Origin: JAWLBR01 sp041687495 | Lineage (GTDB): Bacteria; Bacillota; Limnochordia; DTU087; JAAYGB01 | Length of the DNA stretch: 41,709 nt | NCBI GenBank assembly: GCA_041687495.1 | Contig: JAWLBR010000015.1 | Coordinates: 1-41,709 of the forward strand | Direction of reading: 5' to 3' | Shown here: positions 33,743 to 41,709 of the stretch, one piece after another | Numbering within the stretch: position 1 is the first letter of the stretch | How the letters are laid out: every line of letters starts with the position of its first letter | Made by a program: the position numbers and the translations under genes | Notes under the pieces: generated by a model | Databases searched by the model: none | Told to the model about the DNA's origin: nothing | What the model saw: only the letters and a program-made list of their open reading frames with translations

Positions 33743-34192
33743 GTGAATGTGAAGGTAACTCTACAGGAGATCACGCGTCAGAATTGGATTGGAGCCGTTA
33801 AACTGAAAGTCGACCGGGAACAGGAAAATTTTGTGGCTTCCAACCTTTTTTCCATTGCCCAAGCCAAGGTCGAGCCATACTGGCACCCAATGGCCATCTA
33901 TGCCGATGACACCATGGTTGGGTTTACCATGTACGGCTTTGAGGAGGAAGGAAGACACCTGGATGGGTACTGGATCTGCCGGCTGATGATAGACAGTCGT
34001 TTCCAGGGAAAGGGTTACGGCAAAGCAGCGATGCAGTTAGTAATCGATGAGTTGGCTGCCGAAGGGGCTGAGCGGATTTTTATCAGCTTCGAGCCTGAGA
34101 ACACCGTGGCTGAGTCCTTGTACTCGGGTCTTGGCTTTGAGGATACCGGCGAGATTGAGGGCGGAGAAAGGGTTTTTTGCCTAACACTCTAG
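33743..34192 (+). CDS. GNAT family N-acetyltransferase (SpeG/BltD-like)
   Basis: A 149-residue GNAT fold with the acetyl-CoA pyrophosphate loop Q88-GKGYG93 (SRFQGKGYGKAAMQ) and C-terminal SFEPENTVAESLYSGLGFE. The pattern is close to Bacillus spermine/spermidine acetyltransferases, though the acceptor cannot be read. Two in-frame GTG starts (33743 and 33749) share the AGGAAGGGG site; the second has more normal spacing. It is followed after 27 bases by an AAC(3)-type gene on the same strand. Confidence 0.88.
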   Translation: MNVKVTLQEITRQNWIGAVKLKVDREQENFVASNLFSIAQAKVEPYWHPMAIYADDTMVGFTMYGFEEEGRHLDGYWICRLMIDSRFQGKGYGKAAMQLVIDELAAEGAERIFISFEPENTVAESLYSGLGFEDTGEIEGGERVFCLTL

Positions 34193-34219
34193 ACAACTTG
34201 ATCTGCGAGGTGGTGCCGC

Positions 34220-35005
34220 ATGCACACAAGATCATCGCTGTTGACCGATCTGGGTCGGCTCGGAATTGACCCCAGCGGAACGCTCTTAGTCCACTCTTCG
34301 ATGAAAAGCATCGGAGAGGTGGAGGGACGGGCAGATACGGTTTTGGATGCGCTTTCCGAGTACATGAAAGATGGACTGCTTGTTTTGCCTACCCATACAT
34401 GGTCATATATCAATGACCGCAATCCCAAATTCAGCGTGAGCGATTCACCCAGCTGCGTGGGGATACTGACGGAGTTGTTTCGGAAGCGACCGGGTGTGCT
34501 TCGCTCATGGCACCCAACGCATTCGGTAGCGGCTTTGGGTAACGACGCTGCGGAGTTTATTGCTGGCGATGAGCAGTGCGATACTCCCTGTGCCCGGGAG
34601 TCCGCCTGGGGCAAGCTGCTCGACCGCAGAGCAACAATTATGCTCATCGGCGTTGACTTGACCCGAAACACATTTATGCATGGGGTCGAAGAGTGGGCGG
34701 ATATCCCGGGGAGAATCTCTGACCGCCACCAGCCCCTAATCACGATCAGTCCGGATGGAACTGAACTCGCCGTACCTTCGCGCCGCCACTGCGGCGGGCC
34801 GTGGTCAGACTACTTTTGGAAGGTAGATGAGCTGTTTGAGCAGACTAAGGTCATGTACAAGGGGACTTTTGGCGATGCCCTGGTTCGAGTGTGTGACACA
34901 GTCAAAATGACTGATATGCTCTTTCGCCTGCTCGCCGCAAAGCCAGACTTGTTTTCGGACAACCGGCCCCTGGACCCGCAGTTTGCCGCCCGGTTCTTGA
35001 CGTAA
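34220..35005 (+). CDS. AAC(3)-family N-acetyltransferase
   Basis: A 261-residue member of the antibiotic NAT (AAC(3)/YokD) family. It shows LLVHSSMKSIGEVEGRADT (acetyl-CoA-binding start), VLPTHTWSY, RSWHPTHSVAALG and the LLIGV-type core strand segment around IMLIGVDLTRNTFMH. Many chromosomal members do not confer drug resistance, so the acceptor is unknown. GCGAGGTGG precedes the ATG. It is probably co-transcribed with the preceding acetyltransferase. Confidence 0.9.
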   Translation: MHTRSSLLTDLGRLGIDPSGTLLVHSSMKSIGEVEGRADTVLDALSEYMKDGLLVLPTHTWSYINDRNPKFSVSDSPSCVGILTELFRKRPGVLRSWHPTHSVAALGNDAAEFIAGDEQCDTPCARESAWGKLLDRRATIMLIGVDLTRNTFMHGVEEWADIPGRISDRHQPLITISPDGTELAVPSRRHCGGPWSDYFWKVDELFEQTKVMYKGTFGDALVRVCDTVKMTDMLFRLLAAKPDLFSDNRPLDPQFAARFLT

Positions 35006-35148
35006 TCGTTACAGGCCAGATAGTGCCAGATACCAGGTGAAAAGCCCACTCTTGAAGAAGGTGTTCTTTCCAGGAACTAGTTGGTGCACCGGTCGAAACA
35101 GGGTTACATATTAGCTGCGGCTGGATTGCTGCATTTGGAGGTATGCAC

Positions 35149-36141
35149 GTGACTGAGAAAATCCGAGTTGGCATTATGGGATATGGAAACTTGGGTCGAG
35201 GTGTAAAGGCGGCCATTAGGCAAAACCCGGACATGGAGTTGGTCGCTGTTTTCACCAGGCGCCCAGTAGAAACTGTTGACGTTGGCGATACTCAGGTAAA
35301 GGTAGTCAGTGTAGACGACGTTGCCGCATACGTCGGCAAAGTGGATGTGATGGTTCTTTGCGGTGGCTCCGCCACGGATCTACCACAGCAAGGCCCAGAG
35401 TTTGCCCGCCTCTTCAACACCGTCGACAGCTATGATACCCATGCCAAAATCCCTGAGTACTTCGCAGCGGTGGACGAGGCTGCGAAGGCTGGAGGCAAGA
35501 CGAGCGCCATCTCCATTGGATGGGATCCTGGCCTGTTTTCGATGAATCGCATGTTAGCTGGAGCGGTTCTTCCAAAGGGCCAGGACTACACATTTTGGGG
35601 TAGGGGAGTCAGTCAAGGACACTCCGACGCGATTCGGCGGATTCCCGGCGTGAAGGACGCAGTGCAGTACACTATTCCCGTTGAAGATGCCATCGAAAGG
35701 GTGCGCCAAGGGGATAATCCGCAGCTGTCCACTCGGGACAAGCACTTGCGTGACTGTTACGTCGTGTCCGAGGACGGAGCAGACCAAGACAAGATCGCGG
35801 AGAGCATTAAGTCGATGCCGAATTATTTCGCTGACTATGATACAAAGGTTACCTTCATCACCGAGGCAGAGCTGAAGCAAGAGCATGGACAGATGCCCCA
35901 TGGTGGCTTTGTTATTCGCAGCGGAAGCACCGGTGAGGGAGCTGCGCACAAGCAGATTATCGAGTTTTCGCTCAAGCTTGAGAGCAACCCGGAGTTCACC
36001 TCCAGTGTACTGGTGGCCTATGCCCGTGCTGTGCATCGGCTGAACCAGGCCGGCCAAACCGGTGCCAAGACCGTATTCGACATTCCTCTTGGGCTTCTGT
36101 CTGCCAAGTCTGCAGCAGAACTGCGGAGGACTCTTTTGTAG
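35149..36141 (+). CDS. ddh: meso-Diaminopimelate D-dehydrogenase
   Basis: The enzyme interconverts meso-diaminopimelate and tetrahydrodipicolinate with NADP(H) and ammonia, in lysine and peptidoglycan precursor synthesis or diaminopimelate breakdown. The 330-residue protein has the Rossmann start RVGIMGYGNLGRG and the typical Ddh segments VDSYDTHAKIPEY, SIGWDPGLFSMNR and FWGRGVSQGHSDAIRRI. GTG at 35149 is chosen over ATG at 35143 because GGAGGT touches that ATG but lies 6 bases from the GTG. The 137-base region before it shows no riboswitch I recognise. It is followed by an M20 peptidase gene. Confidence 0.95.
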   Translation: MTEKIRVGIMGYGNLGRGVKAAIRQNPDMELVAVFTRRPVETVDVGDTQVKVVSVDDVAAYVGKVDVMVLCGGSATDLPQQGPEFARLFNTVDSYDTHAKIPEYFAAVDEAAKAGGKTSAISIGWDPGLFSMNRMLAGAVLPKGQDYTFWGRGVSQGHSDAIRRIPGVKDAVQYTIPVEDAIERVRQGDNPQLSTRDKHLRDCYVVSEDGADQDKIAESIKSMPNYFADYDTKVTFITEAELKQEHGQMPHGGFVIRSGSTGEGAAHKQIIEFSLKLESNPEFTSSVLVAYARAVHRLNQAGQTGAKTVFDIPLGLLSAKSAAELRRTLL

Positions 36142-36226
36142 CTTCGGCGATTGGACAAGGCGGTCCGAACTCCATATGGATTTGTGGGGGAGCCGAGTCG
36201 CCGCATGTTAAGGGCGGAGGTGCAGG

Positions 36227-37381
36227 ATGCATTCGATTAATCAGTATCTAGAGCGGTGCGCCGACGAGATGGTAACTGACCTGAAGACTCTCGTCAATAT
36301 GGATAGCGGATCCTATGACAAAGCGGGGGTCGATAGAGTCATCACTACACTGTCGGGGCTCTACGAGCAACTTGGTTTTGAGGTTTGTCGGGATCACCAG
36401 CAAAGATACGGTGATAATCTAGTTGCTTACCGGAGTGGTAGTACCAGGGGAAAGTTTCTTCTCCTCGGGCATGTTGACACCGTTTTTGGAGAGAACACAA
36501 CAACTCTGCGCCCGTTTACCATCGAGGGTTCTCGGGCGTATGGCCCAGGTGTCTGTGACATGAAGGGCGGGCTGGTGACGATGTATCACGCTCTAAGGGC
36601 TCTCTCTAACCTGGCAGCAGCGGATCTTCCAGAGATTGCTGTCGTGCTTAATGGCGACGAAGAGATCGGCTCTCCTTCGTCCCGGGCGCTGATCGAGGCA
36701 CAGGCTCAGGACGCCACCCACTGTTTTGTGCTGGAGCCCGCCCGTGAGGATGGCTCGTTGGTTACAGCCCGAAAGGGCGTGGGTCTACTGAACCTTGAGA
36801 TTTGTGGGGTTGCCGCACACGCCGGCGCCAACCACGAGTCAGGACGCAGTGCCATCGAAGAGCTGGCCCACAAAATTCTCGCTCTGCACAGACTCACCGA
36901 TTACGAGCGTGGGATTACGGTGAATGTTGGGGTTGTCTCCGGTGGAGAGCGCACAAACGTGGTGTCCGATAAGGCCACAGCTCGAGTCGACCTGCGAGTG
37001 GAGCAGGAAGAAGACGCAGATGAGGTGCTGCAGCGCATCGCCGAGATTGCGGCGAAGAGCCATGTGCAAGGCACTGTGTGTAGACTCGAGGGTGGCCTCA
37101 ACCGCCCGCCAATGCCACGAACTCAAGGAACCGCTGAGATGTTTTCGGCCTTTGACCGGGCAGCGCAAAAGCTTGGAATCACAGCTTTGGGAGAGAGATC
37201 CACAGGTGGTGGGTCAGACGGAAACTTTGTCAGTGCACTGGGAGTGCCAGTGCTCGATGCACTGGGGCCAGTAGGCGGGAAATCGCACAGCGAAGACGAG
37301 TATATTGAAGTTGATTCGCTGGTCGAACGGTCGCAGCTGCTGGCGCAAGGAATCCTTGAGATTGCTGCAGCTAGTAAGTGA
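36227..37381 (+). CDS. M20 family metallopeptidase (carboxypeptidase G2-like)
   Basis: A 384-residue two-metal peptidase. Expected ligands and catalytic residues are visible: H82 and D84 (GHVDTVF), D111 (CDMKGG), E145-E146 (GDEEIGS), E170 (VLEP) and H354 (KSHSEDE). A dimerisation domain lies between about 185 and 300. It probably removes a C-terminal amino acid from a small peptide or N-acyl amino acid. GGAGG lies 6 bases before the ATG. It lies between ddh and a peptide-type ABC transporter, suggesting use of diaminopimelate-containing peptides. It is followed by a terminator. Confidence 0.92.
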   Translation: MHSINQYLERCADEMVTDLKTLVNMDSGSYDKAGVDRVITTLSGLYEQLGFEVCRDHQQRYGDNLVAYRSGSTRGKFLLLGHVDTVFGENTTTLRPFTIEGSRAYGPGVCDMKGGLVTMYHALRALSNLAAADLPEIAVVLNGDEEIGSPSSRALIEAQAQDATHCFVLEPAREDGSLVTARKGVGLLNLEICGVAAHAGANHESGRSAIEELAHKILALHRLTDYERGITVNVGVVSGGERTNVVSDKATARVDLRVEQEEDADEVLQRIAEIAAKSHVQGTVCRLEGGLNRPPMPRTQGTAEMFSAFDRAAQKLGITALGERSTGGGSDGNFVSALGVPVLDALGPVGGKSHSEDEYIEVDSLVERSQLLAQGILEIAAASK

Positions 37382-37406
37382 GAATATGCCATCGACAGGT
37401 TTAATC

Positions 37407-37448
37407 GGGCAGGGCAGCGTGGTATCGGGACGCGGCCCTGCCTTTTTG
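37407..37448 (+). terminator. Rho-independent terminator after the M20 gene
   Basis: GGCAGGGC (37408-37415) pairs with GCCCTGCC (37435-37442), followed by TTTTTG, 26 bases after the stop codon. Confidence 0.9.
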
Positions 37449-37530
37449 TGTTCAGATGATTCACCTTGGTCCCACGCCGACATACTAGCAGCGACCTGGA
37501 TACCATCGAATAACACGTATAGAGAATCAT

Positions 37531-37559
37531 TTGACAATAAAGGTAATAAGTGGTAAAAT
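37531..37559 (+). promoter_or_regulatory. Sigma-A type promoter of the ABC transporter operon
   Basis: TTGACA (37531-37536) and TAAAAT (37554-37559) are separated by 17 bases. This is the best promoter in the window and lies about 60 bases before the riboswitch. Confidence 0.85.
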
Positions 37560-37561
37560 TA

Positions 37562-37573
37562 CTTGTCGACAAG
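37562..37573. promoter_or_regulatory. 12-bp palindrome over the predicted transcription start
   Basis: CTTGTCGACAAG is a perfect inverted repeat lying 3-14 bases after the -10 element, where a bound repressor would block initiation. The regulator is unknown. Confidence 0.4.
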
Positions 37574-37620
37574 GGCGTTTTGTGTATTATCCAACAACGG
37601 TATATTTGCTGCATACTTGA

Positions 37621-37738
37621 ACGCTTAATTCATCGAGAAGATGAAACGGGGGACCCAGTGTTTCTGGGGTGAATCCAGCGCTGCCCGCTGGTAGGGCTAT
37701 CCTCTTAGTCCGAATCCGTCAGCTAACCTCGTAAGCGT
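37621..37738 (+). ncRNA. Cyclic di-AMP riboswitch (ydaO/yuaA class)
   Basis: The 118-base segment has the class's conserved blocks in order: P1 arms ACGCTTA (37621-37627) and TAAGCGT (37732-37738), GGGGGACCCAG, GGGGTGAATC, TAGGGCTAT, CCGAATCCGTCAGCTAACC and CTCGTAAGCG. It lies in the leader of a peptide-type ABC transporter, between a strong promoter and a terminator. In known members c-di-AMP binding favours termination, lowering expression. Confidence 0.92.
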
Positions 37739-37750
37739 GGGGAGGAGTAT

Positions 37751-37799
37751 GTGGTGCCTCAGTTTGCTTGAGACCACAATACTTCATTGTGGTTTTTTC
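37751..37799 (+). terminator. Antiterminator and terminator pair of the riboswitch
   Basis: Terminator: ACCACAAT (37773-37780)-ACTTC-ATTGTGGT (37786-37793), then a run of T. An alternative hairpin pairs GTGGT (37751-37755) and CTCA with TGAG and ACCAC (37773-37777), taking up the first terminator arm. The two structures exclude each other. Confidence 0.85.
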
Positions 37800-37851
37800 A
37801 TGCCCCAAAATCCTTCTGGGGTAGTTCCATATCTGAAAGGAGAGAACACAT

Positions 37852-39378
37852 ATGAGAAGAGGCGTTCTGGGTTTGGTCGCGTTCTTGATTTTGAGTCTAA
37901 GCGCGGTTGGTTTTGCCGGAGACAAAACCCTGGTTATTGGCTTCGACGACGACTTGATTACTTTGGATCCGGCAGATTTTAGCCACCGCCAGACAGAAGC
38001 AATGCTGCGACAAGTGTTCGAAGGTGTTTCTACATATACGCCGGATCGTGAGATCGTCATGGAACTTGCAGAGTCCATTGAAGAGGTTGATTCGACCACA
38101 TATGAGATCAAAGTTCGTCAGGGCGTTGAATTTCACGATGGCAGCCCGTTGACCGCCAAGGATGTGGCTTTCAGTATCAACCGGCTTATACAGGATGGTG
38201 CCATGGCAGGGCGTACGTCTCAACGCCGAGGGCTGTTGGGTCCGACAAAGGAAGCGGTAGTAGTCGATGACTACACGGTTCACGTTAAGCTTGCCAATCC
38301 GTGGCCTCTGTTTCCTCGGTTTATCCCGTGGCAAATGATCGTTCCCCGCAGCGTCGGTGATGATTACATTACTAAACCAATTGGGACCGGACCCTTTGTG
38401 TTCGAAGAGTGGGTTCGCGATAGTCACTTTAGCGTCACCAGAAATGATCGGTACTGGGGGAGAAAGCCCAAGGTTGACCGCGTGGTCTTCCGGGTCATCG
38501 GTGATGAATCAGCGCGGGTGTCAGCCCTTAGGTCTGGGGAGATTGACATCGCTACTTTTGCTCCGGTCCATGAAATCCCGTCACTAAAACGAGATCCTCA
38601 GATTGACGTAGTATCTGTTATGGGGACCAGGAGCTACTTTCTTGAGATGAATGTAAACAAACCGCCCTTCAACGATATCAGGGTGCGGCAGGCGATGAAC
38701 TATGCCATTGATATTGACACGGCGATTAACGTCCTTTACGAGGGTCAAGCGACTCGAATTCCGTTTATTCTATCACCGCAGGCCTTTGCCTACCATGATG
38801 GCCTCAACAAGTATGAGTACGACCCGCAGAAGGCAAAGGAGCTTTTGGCCGAAGCGGGCTACCCCAAGGGGTTTAGTTTTGAGCTGGATGTGGTGGACAC
38901 ACATCGTGCTCGGGCGGAGATTTACCAAGCTATGCTATCTGTAGTGGGGATCCAAGCCAAAATCCGAACATGGCCAACTTGGGGCGCTGCTCGCGATGCC
39001 TGGATGCAGGCTAAAGGTAGGCCGGTGGACGAGCAAAGGGATGCTTTCCTCAATGACTGGGGTAACGCTTCTTTAGATCCCTTCGATATCTTCATCCCTA
39101 AGTTCCACTCTGATGCATCAGGTCTGGGCAGAGGCAACTTCACAGGGTACAGCAACGGCGAAGTAGATGAGCTACTGGAAGCGACGTTGACTAGCGCCAG
39201 TGATTCAAAGCGAGAAGCGGCTTTCATTGCAGCCCAGGAGATTGTGCACGGGCAGGTACCTATGGTCTTTGAGTTCGTGGCCCACGAGATATATGGGGTG
39301 AACCGGCGGATACTGAATTGGAGACCAAGTCCTGACAGTCGTATTCACATCAACTTATTAGGTGTAGATCTAAAGTAG
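37852..39378 (+). CDS. ABC transporter substrate-binding protein, family 5 (peptide type)
   Basis: The protein has 508 residues. A signal peptide (1-22, ending VGFA-GD, no lipobox Cys visible) is followed by a DppA/OppA-type fold: LDPADFSHRQTEAMLRQVFE, VRQGVEFHDGSPLTAKDVAFS, and NKPPFNDIRVRQAMNYAID. The absence of a lipobox suggests a free periplasmic protein, in keeping with an outer membrane. The ligand (di- or oligopeptide, nickel or sugar) is not readable. AAAGGAGAG lies about 10 bases before the ATG. It is the first gene of the riboswitch-controlled operon. Confidence 0.93.
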   Translation: MRRGVLGLVAFLILSLSAVGFAGDKTLVIGFDDDLITLDPADFSHRQTEAMLRQVFEGVSTYTPDREIVMELAESIEEVDSTTYEIKVRQGVEFHDGSPLTAKDVAFSINRLIQDGAMAGRTSQRRGLLGPTKEAVVVDDYTVHVKLANPWPLFPRFIPWQMIVPRSVGDDYITKPIGTGPFVFEEWVRDSHFSVTRNDRYWGRKPKVDRVVFRVIGDESARVSALRSGEIDIATFAPVHEIPSLKRDPQIDVVSVMGTRSYFLEMNVNKPPFNDIRVRQAMNYAIDIDTAINVLYEGQATRIPFILSPQAFAYHDGLNKYEYDPQKAKELLAEAGYPKGFSFELDVVDTHRARAEIYQAMLSVVGIQAKIRTWPTWGAARDAWMQAKGRPVDEQRDAFLNDWGNASLDPFDIFIPKFHSDASGLGRGNFTGYSNGEVDELLEATLTSASDSKREAAFIAAQEIVHGQVPMVFEFVAHEIYGVNRRILNWRPSPDSRIHINLLGVDLK

Positions 39379-39441
39379 GCTGTGCGCCTAGGGAGTTGTC
39401 GTATAGCTCCCTAGGCTGATTTCAGATGGGAGGTGAAACCG

Positions 39442-40449
39442 GTGCAGACAATTCTGCAGCGTATTGGGCAGACCATCCCTGTCCTTCTGGGAATCAGCCT
39501 GATCGTTTTCCTTTTGATGCACCTGACTCCCGGCGATCCGGTGGAGACGATGCTCGCCGGAGTGGGGCACGTTTCCGAAGCAGATATTGCGGCCATGCGC
39601 CACGAGTTGGGGCTGGACCGTCCTTTGGTGGAGCAGTATCTCAGTTTTCTCATGGGTTTGCTGAAGGGTGATTGGGGAACATCAATTCGCAGTCAGGCTC
39701 CAGTACGGGAGCTAATTATGGAGCGGTTGCCGGCCACCATCGAACTGACACTGGCGGCCATTTTTGTCTCATTGCTGATTTCGATCCCAGCGGGAGTGCT
39801 GTCGGCCGTTCGCCGGTACTCCTTCGTAGATAAGCTGAGCACTTTGGGAGCCCTTGTCGGAGTGTCAATGCCGGATTTTTGGCTGGGGCTAGTTCTGATT
39901 TTGGTCTTCTCTGTGGGGTTAGGTTGGCTGCCTGGAGGAGTGCGCTTGGCCTTTGATATGGTGGCTCCGCCGGCCGTGACGGGCTTTCTGTTGATCGATT
40001 CACTGCTCGCTTGGAACTGGTCAGCGTTTTGGGGTGCACTCAGACATCTGGCTCTACCAGCAATCGCATTAGGAGCACCCATGGCGGCCCTGACCATGCG
40101 GGTGACCCGCTCCAGTATGTTGGAGGTTGTTCGGCAGGACTATATCACTTTCGCTAAAGCCAAAGGCCTAGCCGAGTGGGCTGTTGTTGGCAAGCATGCG
40201 CTGCGGAACGCTCTTATTCCCACGATCACAGTGGTAGCACTGAACATGGGTGTCTTGTTAGGCGGAAACATGATCATCGAGCGGATCTTCAGTTGGCCGG
40301 GCCTAGGGCAGTTAGTGGTTGACTCCATCCGAACCTATGATTACCCGGTGGTGCAGATGGCAGTTTTGCTCTACGCCTTGACTTATGTGGCAATGAATCT
40401 GTTGGCTGACCTGATGTACATCCGGTTGAATCCACGGGTACGGGTATAA
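39442..40449 (+). CDS. ABC transporter permease, DppB type
   Basis: A 335-residue permease with six membrane segments and the DppB opening (RIGQTIPVLLGISLIVFLLM, LTPGDPVE). The EAA loop for ATPase contact reads ITFAKAKGLAEWAVVGKHAL. GTG 39442 is preferred to GTG 39433 because GGGAGGTG then lies 7 bases upstream. It is followed after 12 bases by the second permease. Confidence 0.93.
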   Translation: MQTILQRIGQTIPVLLGISLIVFLLMHLTPGDPVETMLAGVGHVSEADIAAMRHELGLDRPLVEQYLSFLMGLLKGDWGTSIRSQAPVRELIMERLPATIELTLAAIFVSLLISIPAGVLSAVRRYSFVDKLSTLGALVGVSMPDFWLGLVLILVFSVGLGWLPGGVRLAFDMVAPPAVTGFLLIDSLLAWNWSAFWGALRHLALPAIALGAPMAALTMRVTRSSMLEVVRQDYITFAKAKGLAEWAVVGKHALRNALIPTITVVALNMGVLLGGNMIIERIFSWPGLGQLVVDSIRTYDYPVVQMAVLLYALTYVAMNLLADLMYIRLNPRVRV

Positions 40450-40461
40450 GGGGGGACTGGC

Positions 40462-41391
40462 ATGATTGAAGGCGAGAGAGCTTTGCCACCGGGGGCATCT
40501 CACGACAAGGCCTTGCGTGTGCTGCGTCGCGTCCAGGCCAACTTCCGAGAGTTCTGGCGCCTGTACAGCAAGAACCGTTTGGCGGTGGTGGGTGCGGTTA
40601 TCGTGGTAGGGTTCATTCTTATGGCCGTTCTTGCACCGCAGGTTGCGCCCCATGACCCGGTTCGGCCGGATTTCTTAGCTATTCGCCGGCCGCCTGGATG
40701 GATGGACGGCGGGTCATGGAGGCACCCGTTGGGGACAGATCACTTGGGGCGGGATATCCTATCCAGGATCATCTATGGTTCTCGAATATCATTGGTTGTA
40801 GGGTTTATTGTCGTCTTCCTTGCTACCTCTGTAGGGGTGGTCCTGGGCCTTGTCTCGGGGTACTACGGGGGAAATATCGATGCATTTATCCAGCGGGTAA
40901 TTGACACTATTCTCGCCTTTCCGTATCTCATCTTGGCCACAGCGCTGGTCGCAGTCATGGGGCCTGGCATTCGCAACATGCTCTTGGCCTTAGTGTATAA
41001 AGAGTGGGTGTATCCTTGCCGAGTTGTCCGGGGAGATGTGTTAGTGGCCAAAGAGCGGGAGTATGTGGAGGCTGCGAAAGCAGTCGGAGCCGGCCGGTTT
41101 CATATCATGTTCAATGAGATCTTGCCAAACGTCCTTGCCTCCACCACAGTTGTATCCACCCTGCGCGTTGCTTGGGTGATCCTGATGGAGGCTTCGCTGA
41201 GTTTTCTGGGGATGGGCGTCGAACCTCCGACTCCGGCGTGGGGCACGATGATCAACGAGGGAAGAAGGTTTATTAACACCGACTGGTGGATTTCCGCGTT
41301 TCCGGGCCTGGCAATCCTGTTGACTGTCCTTGCCATCAATCTTGTGGGTGAGGGTTTGCGAGATGCCTTGGATCCGCGCTTAAGGGAGTAG
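40462..41391 (+). CDS. ABC transporter permease, DppC type
   Basis: A 309-residue permease with an N-terminal cytoplasmic segment, six membrane spans, HPLGTDHLGRDILSRIIYGS (typical of DppC/OppC) and the EAA loop YVEAAKAVGAGRFHIMFNE. AAGGGGGGA lies about 6 bases before the ATG. It pairs with the DppB-type permease to form the pore. Confidence 0.94.
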   Translation: MIEGERALPPGASHDKALRVLRRVQANFREFWRLYSKNRLAVVGAVIVVGFILMAVLAPQVAPHDPVRPDFLAIRRPPGWMDGGSWRHPLGTDHLGRDILSRIIYGSRISLVVGFIVVFLATSVGVVLGLVSGYYGGNIDAFIQRVIDTILAFPYLILATALVAVMGPGIRNMLLALVYKEWVYPCRVVRGDVLVAKEREYVEAAKAVGAGRFHIMFNEILPNVLASTTVVSTLRVAWVILMEASLSFLGMGVEPPTPAWGTMINEGRRFINTDWWISAFPGLAILLTVLAINLVGEGLRDALDPRLRE

Positions 41392-41394
41392 CCT

Positions 41395-41667
41395 ATGACA
41401 GATACTTTGTTGAAAGTAAGGGATCTAAAAACGTACTTTGACACAGATCTGGGTCTTGCTAAAGCCGTTGACGGAGTCAGTTTTTCCATAGGAGCAGGCG
41501 AGGCTGTTGGCATCGTCGGGGAATCTGGATGCGGTAAGAGCGTGACAGCCAGAAGTATCATGCGGTTGATCGAGTACCCCGGCCGCATCGTCAGCGGCCA
41601 GGTTCTGTTGCACGGCCAGGACTTACTGGGCAAAACCGAAACGGAAATGCGTAGGCTTCGGGGTTGA
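41395..41667 (+). CDS. ABC transporter ATP-binding protein, DppD type (truncated, window end)
   Basis: The frame starts 3 bases after the permease stop. It encodes the N-terminal 90 residues of a DppD/OppD ATPase: TLLKVRDLKTYFDTDLG, then Walker A GESGCGKSVT. It stops at TGA 41665-41667 directly after RRLRG, where the family normally continues into the Q loop. The last 42 bases hold ATTGCGATTTTTCCAC, resembling the expected Q-loop coding sequence after an insertion or frame change. This may be a real break or low-quality sequence at a contig end. Confidence 0.8.
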   Translation: MTDTLLKVRDLKTYFDTDLGLAKAVDGVSFSIGAGEAVGIVGESGCGKSVTARSIMRLIEYPGRIVSGQVLLHGQDLLGKTETEMRRLRG

Positions 41668-41709
41668 GAGTTGTCAGAGGGTCTTGGAAGACCATTGCGA
41701 TTTTTCCAC

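Noticed and set aside
35006..35148. Lysine riboswitch before ddh
   Set aside because: The region is only about 140 bases and lacks the conserved lysine-aptamer blocks.
1..41709. tRNA, rRNA, CRISPR or insertion sequence
   Set aside because: No cloverleaf, rRNA block, regular repeat-spacer array or transposase was seen on either strand.

Overview
The window looks like a chromosomal segment of an uncultured anaerobic, carbohydrate-using Bacillota (Firmicutes). The evidence is strong AGGAGG-type ribosome binding sites, a type III pantothenate kinase next to an ECF vitamin transporter, a cyclic di-AMP riboswitch, diaminopimelate dehydrogenase, and LacI- and LysR-type regulators. It also carries an outer-membrane type efflux system (RND pump, membrane-fusion adaptor, TolC domains) under an ECF sigma, anti-sigma and RseB-like module. 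That combination suggests a diderm Firmicute, for example a Limnochordia- or Halanaerobiales-like lineage. The assignment is inferred from gene content only. No rRNA, tRNA, insertion sequence or CRISPR array was seen.

Layout. 1-9.6 kb: sugar catabolism. An incomplete glycosidase-like protein and a GH36-type protein run leftward. A Gfo/Idh/MocA oxidoreductase, a six-hairpin glycosidase and a secreted PDZ-type protein run rightward. Nudix hydrolase, mannose-6-phosphate isomerase and a sugar isomerase/epimerase follow. 9.7-11.7 kb: a leftward operon of flavodoxin, TetR regulator and a multi-spanning membrane protein. 11.8-13.4 kb: a leftward pantothenate/CoA unit (ECF S component, coaX) with promoter, structured leader and terminator. 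13.4-16.4 kb: a THUMP-type RNA methyltransferase, a HEPN-like/CBS protein and a LysR regulator. 16.6-19.98 kb: a YeiH-type transporter, a GH3 beta-glycosidase and a terminator.

20.0-29.1 kb is the most unusual part: sigma factor, zinc-finger anti-sigma factor, RseB-like protein, adaptor, then one 1511-residue open frame that joins a complete RND permease to a complete TolC-type channel, followed by a second, short TolC-like protein that seems to lack the beta-barrel strands. The genes overlap or are closely spaced and end at one strong terminator, so they probably form one envelope-stress efflux operon.

29.2-33.6 kb: a leftward LacI, DUF3604 (PHP-like) and Gfo/Idh/MocA operon, then a relic of the prs 3' end and a NIPSNAP gene. 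33.7-37.4 kb: GNAT and AAC(3) acetyltransferases, meso-diaminopimelate dehydrogenase and an M20 peptidase. 37.5-41.7 kb: a peptide-type ABC transporter operon led by a near-consensus promoter, a palindrome at the start of transcription, a c-di-AMP riboswitch, and an antiterminator/terminator pair. The last ATPase gene is broken or cut at the window end.
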